In this document: positions 1-12,945 of the stretch, piece by piece
How positions within the stretch are numbered: position 1 is the stretch's first letter
Layout: every line of letters starts with the position of its first letter
Source of the DNA: Spirodela intermedia
Taxonomy: Eukaryota > Streptophyta > Magnoliopsida > Alismatales > Araceae
Assembly (NCBI GenBank): GCA_902729315.2
Contig: LR746265.1
Span: 1,123,501-1,187,500, forward strand
DNA length: 64,000 nt
Direction: 5' to 3'
Notes under the pieces: generated by a model
Told to the model about the DNA's origin: nothing
Seen by the model: only the letters and a program-made list of their open reading frames with translations
The model's database searches: none
Translations under genes and position numbers: made by a program

Positions 1-1176
1 TTATAAGCTAACGGGATCAGAATTATAAGCAAGTATTAGAAGCTGATGTGCAAAACTAAATAACTGGATTCACAAAGGTCAAAATATTCTTCTTTTTATA
101 GAAGAGTAGTCATGCGTCTAATATCAACTATTAGCTTGTTTTTCTATGGCATGAATCAAAATAAGAGAGCACGCCATACATAAATTTGACTCAAATGCTA
201 ATCTTCTCAAACAATGAGACCTTTGTCCACATCGGCTCCCCCTCCAAAATATAGAATCATACGAATTGATAAAATCATATTTTTCGTATTTATGCACAAA
301 TATAGATATGAACATTGAGAGAAAAATTGTTGAAAATTGTAAGACATGATATGCTAAGGTTGAAAACATGAAGTTCCTAAATAGGAGCAACGATCAATAT
401 TTGAAATGGAACATTTAACGGCAAGAAAATTTCCATCTGTGAAGGGGATTCAAAACGAAATTTAGACACACTACACCATCATAGCCTTTTTTATTGCTAG
501 AGGAGGCTCTAATGCATATTTTCTGAAAGGAGTATCTAAACTGCTGAAGGTATATTTCTATCCTCTTTTACTAATAAAATGAAGACCGGGTACCCTCAGA
601 GACGTCAAAGGGATTTGCACCACGCAGCAGGAAGTAAGTGTACACCATATCTAAGAAGCTGTTTCAGATGTCACACTAGAAGGCTTCTTCGTTCATATCT
701 CATTATATCACCAGATTAAGAGTGCACGAAACCTAAAAATTTGGTTCGTATTTTACGTCATCTTCTCATTCTTGTCCAGGATAAAGGGATAAATATCTGA
801 ATAAATAGAAATTACGCACTATCATCATCTAATGGTCTACAAGGTCTGTCGGAAAAGAGTGCAACCAAGCTCCACCCAAAACCCTATCTGATACATCTGT
901 CAAACATTGGTCCAAATACCTGGCATTTCGAAAAGTCTAAAAGAGAAAGGAACTTGTTAGGTAATTGGCTTTTCTTTGCATGTTATTAGGTTCCAGGTCA
1001 AAAAGTCGTTACAGTGAACTGCGTCTGCGATCCTCAATTAGAGATGCTACAGTCACGGAACATTCTCTAAAAAGAAATCGCCTTCCCGTCACTTCCTCCC
1101 CTCTCCGCGGTCAATTTTCCAAGCGACGAAGAAACCTCAAATAGAAACACTAAGGAGCCATGCGCAGGGAACTTAC
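1..1176 (-). other. Presumed ARPC1 intron 1
   Basis: This stretch lies downstream of the ARPC1 first coding exon on the minus strand and starts with a consensus donor. I see no ARPC1-like exon, RNA gene or repeat in it. It is moderately AT-rich and the small open frames look random. Confidence 0.4.
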
Positions 1177-1256
1177 TTGTTTGATCGGGGCTCCACACAT
1201 GACATGTGATGCATTGAGCAAACTGATGGGTCGCAACTACTGCCATGCCTTTCCAA
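1177..1256 (-). CDS. ARPC1: ARPC1, first coding exon (partial gene)
   Basis: This is the start of a gene that runs off the left edge of the window. On the minus strand an acceptor (TTTTGCAG) is followed by a short leader, an ATG at 1246-1244, 23 codons and a donor (GTAAGT at 1176-1171). The peptide begins MAVVATHQFAQCITCHVWSP, which matches the plant ARPC1 N-terminus (MAVV..H.FA..ITCH.WSPD), including the opening of the first WD repeat. ARPC1 is the WD40 subunit of the ARP2/3 complex, which nucleates branched actin filaments. The rest of the propeller should lie left of base 1; I found no second exon in 1-1170. A GC-rich stretch at about 1290-1600 is probably the transcribed 5' leader. The gene is divergent to TOM40. 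Confidence 0.75.
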
Positions 1257-2426
1257 CTGCAAAATTTTGTTAAACCTAAGGCCAGTCAATCTTGTCTAGG
1301 TTTGAGCCCCCCCTCCCCCCTCTACACTCTCCCTCCTTCCCGAGGATGGTCACAGCTTCAAACTGGAACGGAATGAGATAAGAACCAGCGCGTGTGGGAT
1401 CGATGGGGCAGATCTATATTCCAAGAATGTCGCAGTTTCCGTGCCGCCACGGAATCTCCAAACCTCGTCAGGACCAGCGCGCGTGGGATCGAGAGGAGAG
1501 GACGAGACAGTCAGAACCAGAGAACTTGCGGAGAAACGAAGAAAGGTAACCGGGTCCACCCCCCCTCCAGGGTTTTCCAGATCTGTTGGAGATGTGACAG
1601 AAAAGTTTATAGGATTAGATCCTCAGTAATTTATGCAACAGTTTATAGTGCCCTAAATATAAAAATATTTAATTTATATCCCCCTTTTCGGTGGCTCGAA
1701 CCCTAACCTCTACGACCTCCCACGTGTTCAAGAGTCCGAGTCTGGAGATGTCCCATATAGTCACCATTAAACAAGTGGAAGAGCAAATATATCCATTTTT
1801 TATCAAAATAACAAATATATTCCCTTACATTGACTTCCCCGTTGACTGATAGATCACCATTGTTCTCAAGATAGAAAATTTTCAAAAACATAATATTGTA
1901 AACAATTATGACGGACGAGTCAATCTAAATTTATGGGAGTTTACAAATTCAGACCCCATAATATATTTTATTTAAAAATGGGACTTCAAACTTTAACTAT
2001 TTCCCTTTAATAAACACTTCTGGGCATAAGCCTCACAAAGCCCAAGATATCTGTGAAGGCGTATTTTGTAAGGAGGAGTGGGAAACTAAATAAGTAAATA
2101 ATGTAAAATATACAGAGTTATATAAAAGGACGTTTAGTTAATACCCAAAATAATGAGTGTATAGATTCCCGGAAAAAGGTAGGATGTAGAGTTAATTCCC
2201 ATAATATTGAGGTTAAAAGGAAAGAGGGAAAACCCTCCCAAAACCCCTCAAAGTGGAACGAAAGAGACTGCTGCTGATCCCTTCGCCGCCTCCGGGACAA
2301 CCAAGGAGAAGGTGGAGGCATTGTGCCACAATCGCTGCGGCCCTTCCCGGCGCCCAGCTCTCTCTGTGCGCAACAGCGCTAGCTCCTCCAAGGCCGCCGG
2401 GAAGAGTTGCCTCGAACCAGAAATCG
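1247..2426. promoter_or_regulatory. Shared upstream region of divergent ARPC1 and TOM40
   Basis: About 1.2 kb separates the ARPC1 start codon (minus) from the TOM40 start codon (plus), so both promoters and 5' leaders must lie here. The GC-rich parts at 1300-1600 and 2250-2426 look like the two leaders, with an AT-rich core between them. A near-identical 22-bp direct repeat (core CCAGCGCG.GTGGGATCGA) occurs at about 1383-1404 and 1472-1493. No single TATA box stands out. Confidence 0.4.
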
Positions 2427-5400
2427 ATGGGGATTTCCATCAGCCATGCGGCCGCCCCTCCGCCGCCACCTCCCGTAGCGCCGCCGCCGGCGCATCCCCT
2501 GGGCCTGGGGGTTGTTCTCCCTCCCCCGGCGGAGGAGAAGAAGGATGATACTGCCGAGAAGGTCGACTATACAAACCTCCCGTGTCCCGTCCCGTTCGAA
2601 GAGATCCAACGGGAGGCATTGAGTACGCGCAATACTTTTTCTTCCGCTTTCGTTGAAGCTGTCAGTTGATTTTCCAGTGTGAAGATCGCTGTGATTTACT
2701 TTCTATACCATGCATTTTTTTCGAAGTTTCGGCTGGGGGTCTTGCAAGATTAGATGGTCTTAGGGCTCAAATATTCCCATTGCATTGCGCGATTAATAAG
2801 GTTGTCAAGTCCTATTTTAATAGCGTTTGTTCATTTTCAAATGTTTCATCTAATTTCACATTGTCAATGCTTATGTCATTTTTTGACGGTACGATCAATC
2901 TTTTCCACGAAGATTGCCATTAATATTTGTGAAAAGTACCGGCGGCAAATCTTTAGTTGTCTTTTTGTTTTTTGGTGTGTTAGAATATGATTTACTTATT
3001 CAAGAATGGGGTCATCTAGCGGACGCTTATGGAATTCCTTTGGTTTTAGGCGTCTGCTACTAAGAATGTAGCACCGGAAATATGACTACCCCGGCCAGTA
3101 GAAAAATTCAGTTATTTTCTCGGGTCATTACCTTTCATATTATTCCTAAGTGGATTCGAGCTAATGCAATTGAAGCTGCTTATTAGATCCCACTCTCTTC
3201 GAAGGTTGCGACTAAAGATGCTTGATGGATATTACCCTCATTTAAGGTGTAGTGCTTCATGGTGACCATTTTTATGAGAAAAAATTCCAACCTGCTTCCA
3301 AGATGCTTGATTGTCCGTTGTCTCGTATAGTTTTTTCATCAATTATAGAAGCGCTGTTAAAATGTTACTGTTAATTTTCTAGTTCCTCTCTTATCCATTA
3401 TCCTTCTCTCAATTCCATACTTGAATGCTCATTTCAGTGTCTTTGAAGCCTGAGCTTTTCGAGGGAATGCGTTTTGATTTTACAAAGGGACTCAATCAGA
3501 AATTCTCCCTCAGTCACAGGTAGATTGCTATTTTGTTGTTTTCATGCCAATTTCATTTGCCTTCATCAAGGCATCTATATCAACTAATATTGCTTCATCA
3601 GTGTTTTCATGGGGTCCATGGAAGTGCCATCACAGTCCATGAAGACTGTCAAAGTCCCAACAGCACATTACGAGTTTGGAGCCAATTTCCTTGACCCAAA
3701 GGTTTGTAGCTATTTCATTTACGTAATTATGCCCCTACTTCGCGTTCAGTGTGCGGTACTTGCAAATCAGATGTCGTGTATTACAAATTGACATGGTGAC
3801 GTTTCTGTCCCTTCTCAACTAAAGAGTGAACATTTATAACCCTAATGTTAAACATGGATGTGCCCATGGAAATTAATGGGTATGTTTTGCAGTTGATGCT
3901 TGTTGGAAGGATTCTAACTGATGGAAGGCTGAATGCACGAGTCAAATGTGATTTAACTGATAATCTAACCATGAAAATAAATGCCCAGGTATTGCATGAT
4001 TATTTATTGTATCTGTGAATAGTCGACAGCCTTTTATGAAGTGTACAATGACTTTTGATATTCTGTATTCAGCTTACAAACGAGCCTCATTACTCTCAGG
4101 GGATGTTCAACTTTGATTACAAGGTTTGTCAATGGCACTCTTGTAACTTATATATGATGAAATTGAACTTTAATTAAAGTCATATATGTACATATCTAAA
4201 ACAGTGAAATCAAGTGCATTATACATTTGAATATGTACATATATATTTATATGAATGTAATGCCACCTTGATGTGATGTTAGCTCTTTGTGGGTAATGGT
4301 ATATTTGATTGAACAATTGATAAAGTTGATGGGTGACGTGGTGGGTCACAAATGATATTTCTGGAGACCTAGACTTTTTTCGAAAAAAATCGTTCAAATT
4401 GCAATACGTTCTTGGTTGCACACAAGCACGCGCACACATGAGCGATTTGGATAAAGGGAAAGTAAGCCAAATTATCCCCATTATTTCATAAGGCATACTT
4501 TCAAAGAAATTCTTAAAAAATACATCATCTGATTCAAGAACACGGTTCCTGAAATCACTGACCAAAATTGAAAACTAGAGGTGTGGGTTCGATTTTCTGT
4601 CACATTTCATTTTTCAGTACCTTTCAAACTTTTAGCTTGATTTATGTTTCTTCAACTGCAGGGTAAAGACTTCAGATCACAATTTCAAATAGGAAACAAT
4701 GCCTTTTATGGTGCAAATTATATCCAGGTAATGTTCTTTTAAGAAACTCTGGGATGGTTATCCCCAATCAAAAAACAATCATACGTTCTTGTTTTTTCTT
4801 GTTTTATGTGAGTTATTGACCTTAATCTAGTCAGGCGTGATTCTGGAGATGGAAATGAACCAAGGTTCATATACTATATTGGCATTCCCTTTTGTTTTTT
4901 CCTACCTTTGGTGTTTCAACACCAGGTTGGTCTTAATGTGAAACTGCATTAAAGACAACATTCTGAGACTGATAAGGAAGTTCTCAAGTTTCGATTAACT
5001 TTTGACTTATATCTTCTTCAAAATTGTAGATATTTTATTGGGAATGAAATGTTTGGGACCTTGTCATAACTTCAAGGGTTGATATTACTTTTTTTTAAGT
5101 AGATACAGAATGTCATCAGCCGATTACCGCATTCTTCAGTCCATGGCCACTCAACAGGCTTGATAGTTAATTATTTTTCAGTTAGCTTCTGTAGATGAAA
5201 GATTCTATTTTATAGTCCTAGTTCATGGGGGCTGACACGATCCATTGGTCCATTGACCGACTTAAAAACCTCTCCTTGGTTCTAGAGTATTCGGCGTCTG
5301 AGGCATATTCAGTCAGCAGTGTAGTACCATGCAATGTGCACATTAGAAACATTCATTGATAGTCATCTTGTTAGCTCGTATAAGAAAAAACTGTTTCCGA

Positions 5401-8400
5401 GAGTAAACATCCCTAAGGAAACCATCCTAAATAATGAAAGCATTTCAGACAGTTTTAAACTAGTTAATATTTGTAAATTAATGGACCAAAACTGTGTAAT
5501 GAAGCCATTGGCTCAAGGATTTGCAGATCACTGAGACAAATCATATCCGAACAGATATGATCCTTCAGGTGGTCCAATGAATCCTTAAATATGAGTTTTT
5601 GGGTTGGATCCGTTTAGCCATCTTAGAAACTTCCTACTTGAAGTGAAGAAAAGAAGGTTTTTGATTTTTGAGCGAAAAGAGAAACCTCACTGTTTTAGAA
5701 GTTTGCTTCCTACATTAGAAGACAGTGATTTTTCTACATTGTGATACTCTTTGTCGTTCCTTGTTGAGAGGACATCCAATTTACTAAATTACACTCTTTA
5801 CCACGGAATTCCAAACTCTCTGCATTTAGGAATATCTTATGATTTGGTATTTTTTCGCTTAATTTTCATTTGTCTTCTCCACTCCTTTGGTGTAATTGAA
5901 GATTCACATGGGCAATAGCCTGGCATTGTGGAGAATATGAAGAGGTATAGAAGAATGCATCTGTTTTGTGACTCGTATGATTTATACCTCCAATTGTAAT
6001 ACGATTTTCTTCATTTTTCTGCCTTCGATTTTTTTAAACCTGGAGCACAAAGGCACAATATCTGAATGACCATTACTGATACTCTGTTCATGCAACGTAT
6101 TGTATACTTGGGCGTCATACACTATTTTAGGATTCTTTGGGAGTTTTCCCCTTCTCTCTTACCTTTTTTGCTCTTTCCACTTTTTTTCCCTATGGCTCTT
6201 CTTTCCTCTAAAAGCACCTTATCAACTGATAAGTTGTTTTTATCTCTCTTTTTTTTAATATCTTTGGCTCTTGTTTTTCTTCTAAACCACCTGATCTAAA
6301 AACCTCCCTGATGCAAATTCCTCAGCACTTTTTTTTCGCACAATGCATTTCCCTCTCGTTTGCTTGGCCTTTCTTATGATGACGCCTTATAGACTCTACT
6401 GATCGAAATCTATATTCTAATGACGCCTTTTGCCTATACAACCTCAATTTGGGGCACAAGTGTCTGGAGTCTCTACGAAGGACTACTCAAGCTCCACAGA
6501 ACGTCATCTTCATCAAGTTTTTCTGGGAAGAACAAGCTATTTTTTTTGGGATCAGATGTATATCATAGGACAAAATGGAGAAAAGATACGCCTTGGCTAC
6601 TTCCTTGGACTTCTATCGCTCTGTTTCTGTCACCTCTTCATCAATTTCCTTTATACTCGTTATATTTCCTCTAACTCTGACCAGATGCCCTCACAACTTC
6701 TGGTTCCATCTTATCCTACAATTTCCCTTGAAATGTTTTCCAAGGCATCAGTCATTTTCCTTTATTTGCGAAGGAAAAAATAAACTGGCCCTCGAGATTT
6801 AACCCATTAATCCTTGGACCCGTACCTCATTATTTCAAGTGCGCCGCAGTCAACATTTGCGAGATATTTTTCGTAATTGACTGGTTTTTCCATTATTTTT
6901 TGAATAGGGCAGGAACTTGATTAAAATTGGTCTGTGATAATTCCCTGCCGCAAACGATCTGTGCAGTCTCTTTTTGGAGCTTTTACCATATCAGAATCTC
7001 TCGAGTCTTTCTTACTGCCACTTATCTGCACACCACTCCATTCATTGAAAGCTTCGGTGTCCAAAGCCAACACACTTATGTCTTCTGATGGCTATCCTGA
7101 ATTTGACAGCCTGTCACCAATATCAGAGGAATCAGGTACCAGCTCCACCATCGTTGTTCACTAAGGAGGATCTTTGATTACATGTGAAAATTCTTTAACA
7201 CCCACGCCCAACAGCACTTGGTTTATCTTGGCTTATTTTACAACCATCATACAGGGCTTAATGAATGCTTCATAATTGCCGCTCAACATCAGTTTCTTCG
7301 TCTTTATGCATATTACAACTGAAACATTTCAAATTCTGACTACAAGGATATTCTATTTTCCAGTACTGTTCTTATATTTATACTTACATCCCAGGTACTT
7401 CGTTCTTGTTCTACTGGTACATCAACTATTGAATTCATGGGCTTCCGAGTGCCTGCCCTGAATTAGTTTTATTGATTACTATAAGACATCTTCAAGCAAA
7501 ATATCCTCTGATCTGATATTCTCCGGCCATCGTTTCTCGCCATAATTTGTACATAACGACTGATAAAATCTCTATGAGAAATTTTCGTATTCTGATAATG
7601 CTCAATTTACTGTTCGCCTCAGATGCTCATTTTCTCCTCCTCCTTCCCATCAACTTTTGTTGGTATGTGCATGGCCTTTCTAATTGTCAGGCGTGGTGTC
7701 GATCCAGTTGGGGTTGCAAGTTGCTTATTGGTGATACTCAGAAATTTTAATCCTCTTCTGTTCATTCTTTTCTTGAAATTTGTACAGTAACACATTCTCT
7801 TAGTCACCTGTAGACCGGTTTATCTATCACTAATGTTCTTCTAGGTGTGCCGCAGACTCTGGATAGCATGCAAGATAGTGCCTTGTCTGTCCTCTTCGAC
7901 ACCTTAGTTGAATGACTATGTGGTCCACAGTCCTTCCCTATCTCCATCTTAGATAATTGCCTTATCTGACCGTGATCCACTTGTGGACATAAAACGTGTG
8001 GCTTCGCCTAGGAAACTCGTCAGCAGCCACTGTTCAAGGGCCTGCGGTCCTTCCAAGGCTGTCGTTTTGAGGATCGTATTCGTTTATTGTGGTGCTGCTG
8101 CTTGTTTTGATTGCATCCGTGACTTCTTTAGTAGCCTCACTCTCTGATTTTTGATAAAACTATTGCTATCCAAAGCATTGTCCAGTGACCCCCCTCCTTC
8201 TCTAATCTATTGATCATTGATACTTTTATGAACTTGCCCGTATCCCTGAGTGCCTAAGATTTGACTTTTTTACAATGTTTGCCATAACGAGCAGAATGTT
8301 GATATGAATTTATGTCATTCACGATTTTCCTTATTGGGTAATATCCCTCCCCCCCTTCTTTTTTTTTTGCGTGGCCGATTGATCAACATTTTTCATTTGA

Positions 8401-9549
8401 CTTCTTCTTGACTTTTTCCCTCCATCTTGCAGAGTGTCACTCCACACTTATCTCTCGGAAGTGAGATCTTTTGGCTTGGCCACCAAAGAAAATCCGGTCT
8501 GGGTTTTGCAGCTAGGTACAACACAGCCAAGTGGGTACGATATATCTTTTCCTCCATTAATTTTCCCCCTGCGATGCCTTTGTGGACCATGCTGTCATTC
8601 ATTTGACTTCCCCCATGAGGGTTCCTGGTGTTTTGCTCTTTTTACGTTTAGTCTAGAACCAGAAGAAACAGGCATTCTCCTGTTTGACCAAAGCCTGCGT
8701 TGACTTCTTTCTCGTTCGATATAAATTATCCACTTGGAGAATCACATGATCACTTACTTATCTCATCAAACACATGGCTTATAACTCTATCAGGATCTAC
8801 CGGGGAATCTTGTGCTGATCTAGCATTCATTTCATGGGCTTTCTCTTTCCTTACGGATGAACTATTTGCCAGGTTGGGACCGCACAGGTGGCAAGCACCG
8901 GCATAGTCGCCCTAAGCTACGTGCAGAAGGTATCCGAGAAGGTGAGTCTCTCCCCACCCTTCACCTGCTCCTGCTTCGGGGGTTTCCAAGCCTTTAGCTT
9001 CTACTCAAACTCTCTCTCTCCTTCAGGTCACCCTCGCCTCGGATTTCATGTACAACCACATGTCCAGGGACGTGACCGCAACTTTCGGATACGACTACAT
9101 CCTTCGGCAGGTAATCTCCCGACCTCTGGGCCCCACTCGCCTAGTCCATTTATAGTAATAACGAGCCTCAGACAATCCCACTTATAGAAAAATTCGAAGA
9201 TGGTAGTTTGAATGTTGGTTTGTAGAGAGAGAATTGGATGTGATTTTTCTAACCTGGCGGAGGGTATTTTATATGGTTTTCACTGCGCTTCCTGGCCATT
9301 TATGCGAAAAATGGTTGTTGGCAGTGCCGGTTGAGGGGGAAGATCGACTCCAACGGCTGTGTGGCGGCGTTCCTGGAGGAGAGGCTGAACATGGGTGTAA
9401 ATTTCGTCCTGTCGGCAGAGGTAAATGACGCCACCTGTCCTCTTCTCATTGGTCGGCGTTTCCTGAACTCTGGGCCTCCGCCCGTTCTGCAGATCGACCA
9501 TCTGAAGAAGGATTACAAGTTCGGCTTCGGCTTGACGGTAGGTGAGTGA
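2427..9549 (+). CDS. TOM40: TOM40, mitochondrial outer-membrane import channel
   Basis: This is the beta-barrel pore of the TOM complex, through which nearly all nuclear-encoded proteins enter mitochondria. Eleven exons join in frame to 332 aa: 2427-2622, 3438-3519, 3602-3701, 3893-3988, 4073-4123, 4662-4727, 8433-8534, 8873-8941, 9027-9110, 9325-9420 and 9493-9549. Family landmarks appear in order: [105 protein letters not shown] and [12 protein letters not shown]-stop. All introns are GT-AG. The start is the Met of MGISISHA; an upstream in-frame Met at 2253 is possible but would add a non-conserved extension. The N-terminus carries a proline run ([11 protein letters not shown]) and is somewhat longer than the Arabidopsis protein (about 309 aa). 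Intron 6 is 3.7 kb. Confidence 0.93.
4728..8432 (+). other. Large TOM40 intron 6
   Basis: A 3.7-kb intron separates the exon ending [10 protein letters not shown] from the exon beginning [10 protein letters not shown]. It is T-rich on the sense strand, as plant introns usually are. I could not identify a transposon, RNA gene or nested gene in it. The open frames are short and low-complexity. Confidence 0.6.
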
Positions 9550-10353
9550 GCTCGCCCCTGGCCTCCCCCCCCCCCCCCCCACCCTCGATCCATTCTTCCC
9601 ATCTTCTCTCTCTAGAAAAACTATGAACGATTCTTTCTCCCCGGCTGCTTCTCTCCTTTAGCTTAAAATGATCCCTCGGGCACAATTTAAGAGATGCCGC
9701 CGGTCGCGTTGAACCGGCGTCGCCAGCCCACCACCCCCTTCCCCCTGAGTTTTGCTTTTCTTTTCCATTTTCCTGAATGGGTAGGGTAATCTCCGGATGT
9801 TTACTCTCATCTCTGTCTTCTTGAATGGCAACTGGGCCCCGCGTTACCGACCCGGCCCACCTATGTGCTGTGGCCGCCTAGTGGGTTCCGGCTCTGGGCC
9901 ACGCGCGTCCAGTTGGTTGCAGAGAGTCCAGCTTGTTGGGAGCAGGGGGCTCGGAGTTGTAGTCACCTTGCATGAGTGGGCCAGGCAGGCGGAAGCGGGA
10001 TGTCCGGTGTGGGCGAGATCAGTTGACCCGTCGTTGTCAGGCCCATTATCCTCTCCGACGTGGCCCACTTGTTGCCCACACCAGAGAACAACGAGAGGCT
10101 GGAAATGGATCGCAGCCCAATAAGATAGTGCCCAACTAGTGGCAGCTGGGGTAGCAGGGGTCAAATTACCATCGTCACCACACGCGGAAGTCAACGCCGT
10201 GGAATCTGAGCGTACCTCGCGCACCGGGGAGGGGCGTTGACCTTTGATCACTAGAAAGAAGCAGAGAAGAGAGAGAGAGAGAGAGAGAGGAGGGGGAGGA
10301 GCTTGGGGTGTGTTGCGGAGCGTTTCCTATCTGTGCCTCCCCGTCCATAGCGG
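9550..10353. other. Intergenic region between convergent TOM40 and CCD4
   Basis: These 0.8 kb hold the 3' ends of two convergent genes. There is a poly(C) run of about 15 near 9567-9581 and a (GA)n run at about 10267-10290. The rest is GC-rich and unrecognised; both strands have open frames of 100-135 codons that look like a by-product of base composition. Confidence 0.5.
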
Positions 10354-12057
10354 CTACCTCTGGTTGCGCAGGTCGCGAGAGCTTAAAAAGGTGCCGTGGA
10401 AGCCGTAGGGAACCCTACTGGGCAACCTGACGGAGGCCAGCTGACCCATTGTCGTGGCGTCGAGGATGACCAGCTCCGACTCGCCCGTGTCCTCCTCGTC
10501 GTGGACGAAGCTCATCACGTACCCCTCGTCCTCCCTTTCCGAGCTCTCCGCCGGCACGAACATAGGCTCTCCCCCAAACCGCTGCTCCCCGTAGACGAAT
10601 CTTGTCTCCTCCCCTGTTAGAAGGTCCACCTTCGTCATGCCGGAGCACCTCGGAAATGGCTCCGCCACCGCGAGGTACACGAAGCGGGTCTTCCTCCCCA
10701 GCCACAGCTTGTTCACCTGCCCCGCCTCCAGGTTCGTCCCCTGGGAGATGATCCTATTGGAGCACTCGCCCGTCGCCGGCCGGAGGCGAATCTCCGACAG
10801 CACGCTCCTCACCGGCGGCGCCGTTTGATCTTCCCGGCGGCGAGCGGAGAACATGGCGTCCGGCGGGGACATGCAGGAGGCAAGGACTACGATCGCTCCA
10901 TGCTCCTCCTCCCATGCGTTCCAGAAGTGGAAGTAGAAGCCGCACTCCGGCAGATCGACCCACCGGAGCTTCTGCTTCTGCTTCCGCTCGTTGTATTTGG
11001 GGAGGACTCCGAGCCTGGCTTTCTTCCGGGGATCAAAGCTCACTGGCGACTGGTTTTTCAACAGGCGGGTGACGTCGAAGACGAGCTGCTGGTCGGGGAC
11101 GAGGATGTGGTTCTCCGTGATGGCGAAATCGTGGACGATGATGGGTCTCTGGAGATGGATCTCCACGTCCGGCGACTTCTTCCCTGTGGGGCTCACCCGG
11201 AAGGACTTCAGCCGGGGCTTCCAGAGCATGTTGTTGGAGAGGGAGAAGAGCTCCCCGGTGGTGGGATCCACCTTGGGGTGGGCGATCATGGAGCCCCCGA
11301 GCTTCCCCTCGAAGTCGAAGCTCCCCACCGTCTCCAGGTCCCCGCCGTCGGTGACCCGCAGGTGGTACGGCAATCCGTCCTCCGACAGCGCCAGCAGCCG
11401 CCCGTCGAAGAAAACGAGCCCCGCGTTGGCCACTCCCGAGCAGCCGGCGTCTATGATGCCGGCGGCGTCGCGCAGGTGCAGCAGCGCAAGGCGGCCCAGC
11501 GCGGAGAAGCCGTGGAGCTCCCCGATGGCTCTAGGGAAGACGGGGCGCCCCAGCGCGGCCTCCTGCAGCAGGCGGCTCGTGCGAGTGAAGCGGCAGCTGT
11601 AGGTGGCCGAGCGGGCGTCGCGAAGCGAGACGGCGTGCACCATGCCGTCGCCGTCGAAGAGGTGGTGCCCGCCGGCGGGCGGCAGCAAGGGGTTGGCGCC
11701 GTTGCGTAGGTAGACCCCCCCGCGGAGGTCGGCGGGGATTTGGCCGGCGACCAGCAGCCCGTGCCGCGCCGGGGACTCCCCCACAGGCCCGAAGTTGCCG
11801 GCGAGCTGCACCGCCGGGTCCACAGAGCGGGGCAGAGGGCGGCACTTCTCGGGGCCGGTGATGAATTTCGTCTCCACAGCGTCCAGCACGGTGGAGGCGA
11901 GCTGCTGCAGCTGGTTCAGCCGCCGCGGCGTCGTCGAGACAGTTGGTTCAGGCGCTTTGTTGGAGGAGGAAGAGGCTGCTGTTGCTCTCCTGTTGAATGA
12001 GGCTTTCTTCGGTTTCATCAGAGATGGAGCGGCTACCGCCGCAGCGAGATGGGCCAT
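10354..12057 (-). CDS. CCD4: Carotenoid cleavage dioxygenase 4
   Basis: This intronless gene encodes a non-haem Fe(II) dioxygenase that cleaves carotenoids at the 9,10 (9',10') double bond in plastids, releasing C13 apocarotenoids such as beta-ionone and lowering pigment. From the Met at 12057 ([11 protein letters not shown]) it is 567 aa; an in-frame Met 13 codons upstream (12096) is less likely. The first 45 residues are rich in Ala, Ser and basic residues, as expected for a plastid transit peptide. The four iron-ligand histidines are visible in [32 protein letters not shown] and PYGFHGTF. The family signature DGDGMVHAV is also present. Length and lack of introns fit CCD4 (Arabidopsis about 595 aa). 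A (GA)n run at 12125-12151 lies just upstream of the ATG. A decayed second copy lies immediately upstream of it. Confidence 0.95.
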   Translation of the reverse strand: MAHLAAAVAAPSLMKPKKASFNRRATAASSSSNKAPEPTVSTTPRRLNQLQQLASTVLDAVETKFITGPEKCRPLPRSVDPAVQLAGNFGPVGESPARHGLLVAGQIPADLRGGVYLRNGANPLLPPAGGHHLFDGDGMVHAVSLRDARSATYSCRFTRTSRLLQEAALGRPVFPRAIGELHGFSALGRLALLHLRDAAGIIDAGCSGVANAGLVFFDGRLLALSEDGLPYHLRVTDGGDLETVGSFDFEGKLGGSMIAHPKVDPTTGELFSLSNNMLWKPRLKSFRVSPTGKKSPDVEIHLQRPIIVHDFAITENHILVPDQQLVFDVTRLLKNQSPVSFDPRKKARLGVLPKYNERKQKQKLRWVDLPECGFYFHFWNAWEEEHGAIVVLASCMSPPDAMFSARRREDQTAPPVRSVLSEIRLRPATGECSNRIISQGTNLEAGQVNKLWLGRKTRFVYLAVAEPFPRCSGMTKVDLLTGEETRFVYGEQRFGGEPMFVPAESSEREDEGYVMSFVHDEEDTGESELVILDATTMGQLASVRLPSRVPYGFHGTFLSSRDLRNQR

Positions 12058-12119
12058 GGAGTTAGGTTCCTCTTCTCGCACGAGGTCGCGTCTCAAGCCA
12101 TGCAGGAGAGAAGGAGTCT

Positions 12120-12151
<32 letters not shown>

Positions 12152-12760
12152 TTGTATGTCCTGAAGACAGGGGTGGTGGAGAGAATGTGCCTGGCGTATC
12201 TATCATCCAGTCTGCTACATGTGGGCCAACAGACGCTGCCGCAAGGATATACACTGTTGGGCAGGGGAGCTGCTCGCTTACGTGGCGAGAATCCTGGTCC
12301 ACAAGGTGGAGCCGCCTTATGGGCCCATGTGTCTGTTGGTGCTTCGGCTGTCAGATCTGCCATTTTATCTTCTAGACGTTTCCGGGTTCTGGTGCGAGGA
12401 CTAGAACTTTCTCGAACACTCTCTTCGTTCAGCAATATCGGGATTAATATTAAACATACTTAATCTATTCAATATTTCTTGAAAAATATTTACTATTATC
12501 ACCGCCCTAAGAGCAATGCGATTTTTTGAAGATGACGTTTGGAATTAAGGCAAGTCAATATTATTGTATTTTCAAAATTAAAAATTCGCAAAAAATATTC
12601 ACGTAATCAAGGGATGTATTTTCAGACAGCCCACTCTCCACGTGGCTCGGCATCCATTGTAGGAAATAACAAGGGCAATCTTCCTAGTTCGGCGGAACGG
12701 TACGGATGTAATTAATAAAATGAGCGCCGCAGAATCCTTGGCCTACAAAGCAGCACTCGT

Positions 12761-12805
<45 letters not shown>

Positions 12806-12945
12806 ATTCGGTTAGGATCTCTTCCCAAGCGGGTGAGTGATCAGAAATGCTAGTGAATTTCTGAGGTCTCTCTTCTCACGTGGAGAGCTCAGAAAAGCCA
12901 GTGCCTCAACAGGAACCCCCTACTAGGCCACCTGACGGAGGCCAC
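12058..12945. promoter_or_regulatory. CCD4 upstream region
   Basis: These 0.9 kb separate the CCD4 start from the remnant of its duplicate, so the CCD4 promoter is here. It includes a (GA)n tract at 12125-12151 in the leader, a second (GA)n at 12763-12803, and a dispersed repeat (12519-12803) that recurs at 38950-39101. No clear TATA box was chosen. Confidence 0.45.
12519..12803 (+). repeat. Dispersed repeat ending in (GA)n, copy 1
   Basis: Two blocks match the segment at 38950-39101. Block one (about 12523-12562) contains GAAGATGA and AATTAAGGC. Block two (about 12700-12803) contains AATGAGC.CCGCA, TTGGC.TACAAAGCAGCA and ends in a long (GA)n tract. In this copy about 140 bp of unrelated sequence separates the blocks; in the other copy they are almost contiguous. 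Confidence 0.65.

Noticed and set aside
2207-2548. Overlapping open frames of 75-113 codons at the TOM40 start
   Set aside because: They overlap the conserved TOM40 first exon in other frames and are explained by high GC.
10825-11709. A 294-codon plus-strand open frame
   Set aside because: It is antisense to the conserved CCD4 coding region and has no family resemblance; GC-rich codons leave the opposite frame open.
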